Source of the DNA: Comamonadaceae bacterium
GTDB lineage: Bacteria > Pseudomonadota > Gammaproteobacteria > Burkholderiales > Burkholderiaceae_C
Direction of reading: 5' to 3'
Assembly: GCA_027486755.1 (NCBI GenBank)
Contig: JAIXOM010000030.1
Location: forward strand, 1-38,678
Length of the DNA stretch: 38,678 nucleotides
In this document: positions 8,758 to 15,436 of the stretch, piece after piece
Layout: the number at the start of each line of letters is the position of its first letter
How positions within the stretch are numbered: the stretch's first letter is position 1
The notes under the pieces: generated by a model
Databases searched by the model: none
What the model was told of the DNA's origin: nothing
Seen by the model: the letters and a program-made list of their open reading frames with translations, nothing else
Position numbers and translations under genes: made by a program

Positions 8758-9287
8758 TCAACACACCGCCAGTTGCAGCAGCGCCCATGTTTCGGCCCCA
8801 TGCGCGCTTTTTGCTCTCGCACCCGGCGCACTTCATCGCGCTGGGTTTTGGCTCAGGCCTGGCGAGCATCGCCCCGGGCACGGTCGGTACGCTGTGGGCC
8901 TGGCTCGCATTTTTGGTGATGGACCTTTTCCTCAGCCCAGTCGCTATAGGCTGGGTGATTGCAGCTGCCCTGCTGCTGGGCTGGTGGGCCTGCACCATCA
9001 CCGCGCAAAACATGGGGGTGGCCGACTCTGGGCATATTGTGTGGGATGAGGTGGTGGCGTTTTGGATCATCCTGTGGCTGCTGCTCCCAGCCGGCCTGGG
9101 GGCACAGATCGCTGCTTTTGCCCTTTTTCGATTTTTTGATGCGGTCAAATTCGGACCGGTCGCCTGGGCCGACCGAACCTTCAAGGGCCTGGGCCCACGC
9201 GGCGGTTTTGGCATCATGCTCGACGATCTGGTGGCCGCTTTTTGCACCCTGCTGGTCCTCGCACTGTGGAGCCACTTTCGATCATGA
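8754..9287 (+). CDS. pgpA: Phosphatidylglycerophosphatase A
   Basis: PgpA dephosphorylates phosphatidylglycerophosphate to phosphatidylglycerol in the inner membrane. The 177-residue protein has several hydrophobic segments and the family motifs APGTVGTLWA, DSGHIVWDEVVAFW (acidic active-site cluster) and a conserved tail, KGLGPRGGFGIMLDDLVAA. Its ATG overlaps the thiL stop and its stop overlaps the pncC start, both by ATGA. The thiL-pgpA-pncC order is common in proteobacteria. Confidence 0.95.
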   Translation: MINTPPVAAAPMFRPHARFLLSHPAHFIALGFGSGLASIAPGTVGTLWAWLAFLVMDLFLSPVAIGWVIAAALLLGWWACTITAQNMGVADSGHIVWDEVVAFWIILWLLLPAGLGAQIAAFALFRFFDAVKFGPVAWADRTFKGLGPRGGFGIMLDDLVAAFCTLLVLALWSHFRS

Positions 9288-9775
9288 GTGATTTGCCCTG
9301 GCCCCAAGAGGTGGCCGCCTTGCTGCTTGGCCGTGGCCTGATGCTGGCCACCGCCGAGAGCTGTACCGGCGGCTTGATCGCCGGCGCCTGCACCGACTTG
9401 GCCGGCTCTAGCCTGTGGTTCGATCGCGGCTTTGTCACCTACTCCAATGCCGCCAAGCACGACATGCTGGGCGTGGCGCCCGATCTGATCGAGCGCCACG
9501 GCGCGGTCAGCGAGCCGGTAGCACGGGCCATGGCCAGCGGCGCACTGCAGCGTTCAGCAGCGCAGGTCAGCCTGGCCGTCACCGGCGTGGCCGGCCCCGG
9601 CGGCGGCAGCGCCGACAAACCGGTCGGCACCGTCTGGTTCGCCTGGGCCACAGGCGATCAGCTGCGCTCGGAGCGCCGGCAGTTTGAGGGGGACCGCTCA
9701 GCGGTGCGCGCGGCCACGGTCGAGCACGCGCTGCGCGGCGTACTGGCGCTGGTCGCGCCAGCTTCAAGCCACTGA
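9284..9775 (+). CDS. pncC: Nicotinamide-nucleotide amidohydrolase (CinA C-terminal domain)
   Basis: PncC deamidates nicotinamide mononucleotide to nicotinic acid mononucleotide in NAD recycling. The 163-residue protein is the stand-alone CinA C-terminal domain, with TAESCTGGLIAG (catalytic serine) near the N-terminus and the GPGGGSADKPVGTVWFAWA motif. I chose the ATG at 9284, which overlaps the pgpA stop (ATGA); upstream in-frame codons belong to the pgpA region. It ends the thiL-pgpA-pncC operon and converges with the SMP-30 gene and its downstream remnant. Confidence 0.94.
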   Translation: MSDLPWPQEVAALLLGRGLMLATAESCTGGLIAGACTDLAGSSLWFDRGFVTYSNAAKHDMLGVAPDLIERHGAVSEPVARAMASGALQRSAAQVSLAVTGVAGPGGGSADKPVGTVWFAWATGDQLRSERRQFEGDRSAVRAATVEHALRGVLALVAPASSH

Positions 9776-9944
9776 GTCGCTCGGCTCGCCCGCATCGTCG
9801 ACCGAGAAACGGTACTGAATCTGCCCCCGCACGGTTTGGCCCGGCTCGTAGATGCATGGCCCGCAGAGGGGCTGGTGTGATGCCTTGAGTTTTATGGTGT
9901 CTGCTGTGGGGGTTGAAAAACGTGTTTTGCCCACGGTGCCGCAG
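9764..9944 (-). pseudogene. Possible remnant of an aldose 1-epimerase-like C-terminus
   Basis: Downstream of the SMP-30 gene on the same strand, one frame stays open to a TGA at 9764-9766 and reads YEPGQTVRGQIQYRFSVDD near its end. That resembles the last beta strands of aldose 1-epimerase (galM family), a gene often found in uronate clusters. There is no start codon or family match further upstream. The end overlaps the last bases of pncC. The copy CTGCTGTGGG at 9901-9910 is repeated at 9949-9958, which could mark a rearrangement. The assignment is weak. Confidence 0.27.
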
Positions 9945-10856
9945 CTAACTGCTGTGGGCCATCCTGGGAAACCTTGAAAAGCGCGGCTCGGGCAGGCCGG
10001 TCGCGCCGGGGCGCAGAGCCACCACGGAGCCGCTCAGGCCCTGCGGATCGAGCTTGCTGTCGCCCGGAACGATGGAGGTGACAAACAGGGTGCCCAGGTC
10101 AGGGCCGCCGAAGCAGCACATGGCCGGCTTGGGAAAGGGCACAGGCGCGGCGCGCAGCAACCGCCCCTGGGGCGAGATGCAGTCGACCTGGCTGGCATCG
10201 CTGGCGCAGATCCAATAATTGCCCTGGCTGTCGACCGCCGCGCCATCGGGGCGGCCCGCCATCTGGCGCATGTCCAGGAAGGACCGGCGGGCCGAAAGCT
10301 CGCCGCGCTCCACATCAAAGTCAAAAGCCCAAACTTGCTGCGACAGAGGATGCGAGTCCGACAGGTAAAACGTCTTGCCATCCGGGCTGAAGCCCGAGCC
10401 GTTGGAGGTGTACAGGCCCTCCACATGCGGGCCGGTCAGGCCGCGCTCGTCCAGGCAGTACATGCCGCCCAGGGCCCGGTTCTGCGACTGCTCCATCAGC
10501 ATGGTGCCCACCCACAGACGGCCACTGGCGTCACAGCGCCCATCGTTAAAGCGGATGCCCTCGGCCGGGAAGGTCGCCAGGGCCAAGTCTTCCAAAGCGA
10601 CGCTGCCATCCTCGCCCAGGCGGGCCGCGCTGATGCGCGTTTCCATGGCGGCGATCACCCGGCCGTCTTCAGCCAGCGCGATGCAACCGACGCGCTCAGG
10701 CAGGCTCCAGGCCATGAGTTGCCCGGAGGACTGGCTCCAGCGGCGCACCCGGCGCGACTCAATGTCGACCCACCACAAGGCCTGTAGGCGCACATCCCAA
10801 ACTGGGGACTCGCCCACACGGTCAGGGCCGGTGGCAATGACTTGAAAGGAACTCAT
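9945..10856 (-). CDS. SMP-30/gluconolactonase family protein, probable aldonolactone/aldarolactone hydrolase
   Basis: The SMP-30/LRE family forms metal-dependent six-bladed beta propellers that open sugar lactones. The 303-residue protein has the metal-ligand segments GESPVW (Glu16), FNDGRCD, a SNGSGFSPDG segment and AGRPDGAAVD. Its neighbours are a uronate dehydrogenase, whose product is an aldarolactone, and a FadR-type regulator in divergent orientation. This suggests it hydrolyses that lactone. The exact substrate is inferred from context only. It ends with a short extra tail beyond the last recognisable blade. Confidence 0.87.
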   Translation of the reverse strand: MSSFQVIATGPDRVGESPVWDVRLQALWWVDIESRRVRRWSQSSGQLMAWSLPERVGCIALAEDGRVIAAMETRISAARLGEDGSVALEDLALATFPAEGIRFNDGRCDASGRLWVGTMLMEQSQNRALGGMYCLDERGLTGPHVEGLYTSNGSGFSPDGKTFYLSDSHPLSQQVWAFDFDVERGELSARRSFLDMRQMAGRPDGAAVDSQGNYWICASDASQVDCISPQGRLLRAAPVPFPKPAMCCFGGPDLGTLFVTSIVPGDSKLDPQGLSGSVVALRPGATGLPEPRFSRFPRMAHSS

Positions 10857-10900
10857 CGCAAAGATTCGGGCAATCAGGACTTGTGAAGAACAGAACTTTT

Positions 10901-10936
10901 GGTTATCTTATCAGTTATCAGACAACCGATTCTAAT
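10901..10936 (+). promoter_or_regulatory. Candidate GntR operator overlapping the regulator promoter
   Basis: The 120-base divergent spacer holds three TTATC repeats at 10903-10920 and the near-palindrome TTATCAGACAA at 10915-10925, one base away from TTGTCNGACAA, the kind of site many FadR-type regulators bind. TTATCA (10908-10913) and TCTAAT (10931-10936), 17 bases apart, form a plausible promoter for the regulator, so the repeats overlap its -35. The octamer TCTTATCA recurs ahead of the gudD fragment. Confidence 0.45.
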
Positions 10937-10977
10937 TATTGCCCAAGCAGAGACGCCGGTGGCACGGGTTTTCCCCA

Positions 10978-11706
10978 GTGAACTCCAACCTTACACTTCG
11001 ACGCAAGCCTCGCAAGCTGGCCCTGGACCTGGTGGACACGCTCGGCACCGAAATTGGGCAGGGCCACTGGCCAGCGGGCCAGAAGCTGCCCACTGAAGCG
11101 GCCATCATGGAGCGCTTCGGCGTCAGCCGCACCGTGGTACGCGAGGCGCTTTCGCGCTTGCAGGCCGGCGGCCTGGTCGAGACGCGGCACGGCGTGGGCA
11201 CCTTTGTGCGCATGCCCGACGACAGCCCCGCCTTTCGCGTCAGCCCCGACCAGCTCGGCACCCTGCGCGAAGTCATCGCGCTGCTGGAGTTTCGCATCAG
11301 CGTCGAAACCGAAGCTGCCGCCTTGGCCGCCGCCCGCCGTCAGAGTGAGAATCTGGCCGAAATGCGCCTGGCTCTCGATGAGTTTTCTCAAGCAGTGGAG
11401 AAAGGTCGAGATGCAGTTAGTGCTGACTATCGTTTTCACAGCGAGCTTGCCCGAGCCACCCAGAACACCCACTTCACCGACCTGATGAAGTCCCTGGGCC
11501 TGGGTGTGATTCCGCGCGCCCGCCTGGAAAACCCGGCGCCGCTGTCGGCCGAACGCCAGGCCTATCTGCGGCGGGTGAATCTGGAGCATGAGAGCATTTA
11601 CAACGCCGTGGCCGAGCAGGATGTGGAGGCCGCCCGAGCGGCTATGCGCACCCATCTGTCCAACAGCCGCGACCGCCTGCGGCGCGGAGAGGCGGGCCAG
11701 GGCTGA
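10978..11706 (+). CDS. GntR family regulator, FadR (FCD) subfamily
   Basis: A predicted repressor or activator of the surrounding uronate/aldarate genes. The winged helix-turn-helix occupies about residues 10-75 (LPTEAAIMERFGVSRTVVREALSRLQAGGLVETRHGVGTFV), followed by an all-helical FCD ligand-binding domain, with DYRFHSELARATQN and LEHESIYNAVAEQDVEAARAAMRTHL. The start is uncertain: I chose the GTG at 10978 (242 residues), but a TTG at 10939 is also in frame. No clear Shine-Dalgarno precedes either. It is divergent from the SMP-30 gene. FCD regulators often bind sugar acids, which fits the neighbours. Confidence 0.9.
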   Translation: MNSNLTLRRKPRKLALDLVDTLGTEIGQGHWPAGQKLPTEAAIMERFGVSRTVVREALSRLQAGGLVETRHGVGTFVRMPDDSPAFRVSPDQLGTLREVIALLEFRISVETEAAALAAARRQSENLAEMRLALDEFSQAVEKGRDAVSADYRFHSELARATQNTHFTDLMKSLGLGVIPRARLENPAPLSAERQAYLRRVNLEHESIYNAVAEQDVEAARAAMRTHLSNSRDRLRRGEAGQG

Positions 11707-11757
11707 TGTCCGGCGCAGGGCCGTGGAGCCTTGAGTCCACAGAAACTAGTTGTACGA

Positions 11758-11768
11758 TGTCTTATCAT
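11758..11768 (+). promoter_or_regulatory. Candidate operator/-10 box ahead of the gudD fragment
   Basis: TCTTATCA (11760-11767) repeats the octamer in the regulator's own promoter. Within it, TATCAT (11763-11768) matches the -10 consensus at five positions and ends seven bases before the ATG at 11776, so the transcript may be leaderless. Co-regulation by the nearby FadR-type protein is inferred. Confidence 0.4.
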
Positions 11769-11775
11769 TAGAGCC

Positions 11776-12054
11776 ATGAACACCGCCTCCCACACCCCCG
11801 TGGTCCGCCAGATGCAGGTCATCCCGATGGCCGGCCGTGACGGCATGCGGCTCAACCTGAGCGGCGTGCACGGCCCGTTTTTCACCCGCAACCTGGTGGT
11901 GATCACCGACTCGGCCGGCCACACCGTCGTGGGCAAGGTGCCCGGCGGCGAGAAGATCCGCCAGACCTTGGAAGACGCCCGCGCGCTGATCGAAGGTCAG
12001 CCAATGGGCAAATATAGCGCCCTGCTCAACGCCATACGCCAGCGTTTTGCAGAT
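11776..12054 (+). pseudogene. gudD: Glucarate dehydratase, truncated N-terminal fragment
   Basis: Glucarate dehydratase converts D-glucarate to 5-keto-4-deoxyglucarate. About 93 codons remain: TPVVRQMQVIPMAGRDGMRL, NLSGVHGPFFTRNLVVI, GKVPGGEKIRQTLEDARALI and NAIRQRFAD match the capping domain of enolase-superfamily GudD. The protein normally has about 440-450 residues. The match stops after FAD, before the point where the family continues with the DAGGRGLQTFD segment and the catalytic barrel. The frame runs on as unrelated sequence to 12357. The promoter and start appear intact, so a non-functional peptide could still be made. Confidence 0.83.
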
Positions 12055-12154
12055 GATGAACAGTTCCGCGGCCAACGGCGGCGCCGCGCTGGACCACTCC
12101 AGCTTGGTACGCGCGCTAGAGATCGCCGGCAGCTTTCAGGTCGCTCAAGGCTGA
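12044..12154 (+). pseudogene. C-terminal fragment of a tartronate semialdehyde reductase (garR/glxR family)
   Basis: In a different frame from the gudD fragment, MMNSSAANGG then AALDHSSLVRALE then a TGA at 12152-12154 matches the last 30-odd residues of 2-hydroxy-3-oxopropionate reductase (GlxR-type tails read CAANGG..LDHSALVQALE). No other part of the gene is present. The two fragments abut at about 12045-12060, so the simplest reading is one deletion from inside gudD to inside garR/glxR that removed everything between. The reductase would supply glycerate to the kinase encoded next. Confidence 0.75.
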
Positions 12155-12189
12155 ATCGAGCGTTGCGCTCTGCTGCCCTCACACACTCC

Positions 12190-12211
12190 GCTGACCTGGC
12201 AAGGGTCAGCA
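12190..12211. repeat. Short hairpin GCTGACC/GGTCAGC
   Basis: A 7-bp inverted repeat with a short loop lies just after the garR-type stop codon. No T-tract follows, so it is not a standard intrinsic terminator. It may belong with the REP-like elements that follow. Confidence 0.35.
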
Positions 12212-12220
12212 TCGCACCCA

Positions 12221-12310
12221 TGTGGGAGCGCCGCCCTCGGCGCGACTGGGCCTGCCCCAAGAGCTCGGCCTCCATCAATTGCCCCATCGCCGCGACGGCG
12301 CGGCTCCACC
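12221..12310. repeat. Inverted pair of REP-like elements
   Basis: TGTGGGAGCGCCGCCCTCGG and its continuation (12221-12246) form a stem-loop that starts with GTGGGAGC and ends with CGCGA. The reverse complement of 12287-12310 starts GGTGGAGCCGCG and has the same layout. This is like the REP pairs (BIMEs) of Pseudomonas and relatives that are mobilised by RAYT transposases. No RAYT gene is in the window. The pair fills the gap between the broken genes and the glycerate kinase. Confidence 0.5.
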
Positions 12311-12353
12311 GGGGCTGGCGCAGCTTGCGCCATGGTGAGAAAGTGAACTCGCC

Positions 12354-13622
12354 GTGACCCCCCGCCAACTCCTGCGCGCCATGTTCGACGCGGCCATTGC
12401 CTCGGCCCAGCCGGCCGTGGCTGTGCCGCCGCACCTGCCCGACCCGGCCACGGTCAAAGGCCGGCTGGTGGTGATAGGCGCTGGCAAGGCCTCGGCCGCC
12501 ATGGCCCGCACCGTCGAGCAACACTGGAAGGGGCCGCTGGTGGGCCTGGTGGTCACCCGCTACGGCTACAGCGTGCCTTGCGAGCGCATCGAAGTCATCG
12601 AAGCTGCGCACCCGGTGCCCGACGAGGCAGGCCTGCGTGCGGCCGAGCGCATGAAGGCCTTTGTGCAAGGCCTGAGTGAAGACGATCTGGTGCTGTGCCT
12701 GATCTCCGGCGGCGGCTCGGCCCTGCTACCGGCACCCGCCGCCGGCTTGACGCTGGCCGACAAGCAAGACATCAACGCACAGTTGCTCAAGAGCGGCGCT
12801 TCGATTGGCGAGATGAACTGCGTGCGCCGGCACCTGTCGACCATCAAGGGCGGGCGCTTGGCCGCGCTGTGCCAGCCGGCGCGGGTGCTCACCTTGCTGA
12901 TTTCTGATGTGCCCGGCGACCAATTGCCCGACATTGCGTCTGGCCCCACAGTGGCCGACCCCAGTACCTGCGCCGATGCCCTGGCGATATTGCAGCGTTA
13001 CCGCATCACGGTGCCAGCTGCTGCGCTTGCGCTGCTCGAGAGCGGTGCCGGCGAAACGCTCAAACCCGGCGACGCGCGTCTGGCCCGCTGCGAGACCCGG
13101 CTGGTCAGCTCGCCACAGATTGGCCTGGAAGCGGCCGCCCGCGTGGCGCGCGATGCCGGCTACGGTGTGTGCATCCTAGGCGACAGCCTCGAGGGCGAGG
13201 CGCGCGAGGTGGGCCGCGTGATGGCCGGCATCGCGCAACAGGTGGTCACGCACGGCCAACCCTTAAAGGCGCCCGGCGTGCTGCTATCGGGCGGCGAAAC
13301 CACGGTGACCGTGCGCGGCGCCGGCCGCGGCGGGCGCAACGTGGAGTTTTTGCTCGCGCTGGGCGTCGCCCTCAAGGGCCAGGCCGGCGTGTGGGCTCTG
13401 GCCGGCGACACCGACGGTGTGGACGGCATCGAGGAAATTGCCGGCGCGCTGCTGACCCCCGACACCCTGGCGCGCGCGCGCGAACTCGGCATCAAGGCCA
13501 CCGAGCGTCTGGACGATAACGACGGCCACGGTTTTTTCGGCGCGCTTGGCGACGCCGTCATTACCGGCCCGACCCTGACCAACATCAACGACTTCCGGGC
13601 GATCCTGATTCAAGGCGCCTGA
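12354..13622 (+). CDS. Glycerate 2-kinase (DUF4147/MOFRL family)
   Basis: This family (GckA/TtuD) phosphorylates glycerate to 2-phosphoglycerate, feeding glycolysis. The 422-residue protein has the N-terminal VVIGAGKASAAMA segment, LISGGGSALLPAPA, IKGGRLA, ISDVPGD, SGPTVADP, LLSGGETTVTV, GGRNVEFLLA and GDTDGVDG, all typical. It starts at a GTG (12354) with only a weak GAGAAAG ribosome binding site. The old name hydroxypyruvate reductase for this family is a mis-annotation in many genomes. Here it completes the route from tartronate semialdehyde, although the reductase is only a remnant. Confidence 0.92.
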   Translation: MTPRQLLRAMFDAAIASAQPAVAVPPHLPDPATVKGRLVVIGAGKASAAMARTVEQHWKGPLVGLVVTRYGYSVPCERIEVIEAAHPVPDEAGLRAAERMKAFVQGLSEDDLVLCLISGGGSALLPAPAAGLTLADKQDINAQLLKSGASIGEMNCVRRHLSTIKGGRLAALCQPARVLTLLISDVPGDQLPDIASGPTVADPSTCADALAILQRYRITVPAAALALLESGAGETLKPGDARLARCETRLVSSPQIGLEAAARVARDAGYGVCILGDSLEGEAREVGRVMAGIAQQVVTHGQPLKAPGVLLSGGETTVTVRGAGRGGRNVEFLLALGVALKGQAGVWALAGDTDGVDGIEEIAGALLTPDTLARARELGIKATERLDDNDGHGFFGALGDAVITGPTLTNINDFRAILIQGA

Positions 13623-13640
13623 ATACCTAAGGAGAACAGC

Positions 13641-14408
13641 ATGGACCTGCCCATCAATCATTTCAAGCGCGCCCTCAAAGCCGGCAAGCTACAAGTGGGC
13701 CTCTGGTCGCACCTGTGCAGCCCGATCAGCGCCGAGATCCTGGGCCAGTGCGGCTTTGACTGGATGGTGCTGGACATGGAGCACTCGCCCAATGAGCTGC
13801 CGCAGATCCTGAGCCAGTTGCAGGCGCTCAAGGACAGCCCCACCATGCCCATCGTGCGTCCGCCCTGGAACGACATGGTGACCTTCAAGCGCCTGCTCGA
13901 CATTGGCGCGCAGACCCTGGTCGTGCCCTATATCCAGAACGCTGAGGAGGCACGGCTGGCCGTCTCCTACACCCGCTATCCGCCCCTGGGCGTGCGCGGC
14001 TACGCAGGCGCACCGCGCGCCAGCGGCTATGGGCGCATCAAGGACTACGCCAAGCGCAGCTCCGATGAAATCTGCCTGCTGCTGCAGATCGAAACGGTCG
14101 AGGGCCTCAAACACCTGGAAGAGATCGCCAAGGTCGACGGGGTTGATGGCGTCTTCATCGGCCCGGGCGATCTGTCGGCCGACATGGGCCACCTGGGCAA
14201 CCCCAAGCACCCCGAGGTGGTGGCCGCGGTGGACGATGCTTTCAAGCGCATTCTGGCCTGCGGCAAAGCGCCGGGCATCCTGATCGGCGATGAGGCCTTG
14301 GCTAAACACTTTGTCGAGGTCGGTGGGCTGTTCGTCGCCGTCGGTGCCGACCAGAACCTGCTGCGCGACAGCGCCAGCGCGCTGGCCGCCCGCTTCAAAC
14401 CCACATGA
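13641..14408 (+). CDS. HpcH/HpaI family aldolase, probable 5-keto-4-deoxy-glucarate aldolase (GarL-like)
   Basis: A class II pyruvate aldolase of 255 residues. It has the catalytic LDMEHSP (Asp45, His48), the substrate arginine in VRPPW (Arg73), the metal Glu151 in QIET and Asp177 in [10 protein letters not shown]. The sequence lies between GarL (keto-deoxy-glucarate) and HpaI (4-hydroxy-2-oxoheptanedioate) in style. The uronate dehydrogenase and glycerate kinase next to it favour keto-deoxy-glucarate cleavage to pyruvate and tartronate semialdehyde. A strong AAGGAGA site precedes the ATG, 18 bases after the kinase stop. Confidence 0.9.
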   Translation: MDLPINHFKRALKAGKLQVGLWSHLCSPISAEILGQCGFDWMVLDMEHSPNELPQILSQLQALKDSPTMPIVRPPWNDMVTFKRLLDIGAQTLVVPYIQNAEEARLAVSYTRYPPLGVRGYAGAPRASGYGRIKDYAKRSSDEICLLLQIETVEGLKHLEEIAKVDGVDGVFIGPGDLSADMGHLGNPKHPEVVAAVDDAFKRILACGKAPGILIGDEALAKHFVEVGGLFVAVGADQNLLRDSASALAARFKPT

Positions 14409-14421
14409 AGCCGGAGGCCGT

Positions 14422-15237
14422 ATGAACCCCGTCAGCACCCTGCGCTTTTCGCGCCTGCTGCTCACCGGCGCAGCCGGCGGCCTCGGCCGCGAATTGCGCC
14501 CGCGCCTGAAAGCCTATTGCGATGTGCTGCGCCTGAGCGATATGGCGACCATGGCGCCGGCCGCCGCCGGCGAAGAAGTGCTTGAATGCCCGCTGCAAGA
14601 CGCCGACGCGGTGATGAAATTGGTCGACGGCGTGCAGGCCATCGTGCACCTGGGCGGCGTCTCGACCGAGCAGCCCTGGGCGCCGATTTTGGCGGCCAAC
14701 ATCATGGGCATGGTCAACCTCTATGAGGCAGCGCGCAAGCACCAGGTCAAACGCATCGTGTTTGCCAGCTCCAACCATGTGATGGGCTTTTACCGGCAGG
14801 ACCAGGTGGTGGACGCCCTGTCGCCGCCCAAGCCCGACGGTTTTTATGGCCTGTCCAAGGCCTTCGGCGAAGACGTGGCCCAGCTCTACTGGGACCGCTG
14901 GGGCATAGAAACCGTCAGCGTGCGCATAGGCTCGTCCTTCCCCGAGCCCAAAGACAGGCGCATGCTCTCCACCTGGCTGAGCTACGACGACCTCGAGCGC
15001 CTGGTCATGACCGCACTCACCGCGCCCGTGGTGGGCCACAGCATCATCTACGGCACCTCCGACAACCGCAGCAGCTGGTACGACAACCGGCTGGTCCGCC
15101 ACATCGGCTTTGCGCCCCAGGACAGCTCCGAGCCTTTCCGCGCGGCGGTCGAGGCCGCGCAGCCGGTGCTCGACCTGAAAGATCCGGCGGTGATTTATCA
15201 GGGCGGCGGTTTCGTCAAGGCTGCTCCGCACGGCTGA
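14422..15237 (+). CDS. udh: Uronate dehydrogenase (NAD-dependent, SDR family)
   Basis: Udh oxidises D-glucuronate or D-galacturonate to the aldarolactone. The 271-residue protein has the Rossmann motif TGAAGGLG (15-22), IVHLGGVSTE, FASSNHVMGFY and the catalytic pair Tyr142/Lys146 in YGLSK. The segments RIGSSFPEPKDRRMLSTWLS and GTSDNRSSWYDN closely resemble the characterised enzyme of Agrobacterium. A GGAGG site at 14413-14417 precedes the ATG, and the gene follows the aldolase by 13 bases, so the kinase, aldolase and dehydrogenase form one operon. Confidence 0.9.
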   Translation: MNPVSTLRFSRLLLTGAAGGLGRELRPRLKAYCDVLRLSDMATMAPAAAGEEVLECPLQDADAVMKLVDGVQAIVHLGGVSTEQPWAPILAANIMGMVNLYEAARKHQVKRIVFASSNHVMGFYRQDQVVDALSPPKPDGFYGLSKAFGEDVAQLYWDRWGIETVSVRIGSSFPEPKDRRMLSTWLSYDDLERLVMTALTAPVVGHSIIYGTSDNRSSWYDNRLVRHIGFAPQDSSEPFRAAVEAAQPVLDLKDPAVIYQGGGFVKAAPHG

Positions 15238-15436
15238 CAAGCTCAGGCCCTGGCCCGAGCGCTGCGCCACATCGGCACCTGCAAGCCAGCTTGGGGATCC
15301 CGGGTCACACAAAGATTACAAAAAGGCTGCGAAAGGGCCATCAAAAGTCCCACCTTCGGCGTGAGGCCGCCTGGGCTTGCCCCCTAGGAATGTAAATACT
15401 TGTGTTGCAGAATGAGCCAGACCTTAGGAGGCCCCC

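Noticed and set aside
11731..12357. Single 208-codon protein spanning the gudD fragment and beyond
   Set aside because: Only the first 93 codons resemble GudD; the rest is a frame-shifted reading of the reductase tail and REP-like DNA, so it is treated as a scar, not a gene.
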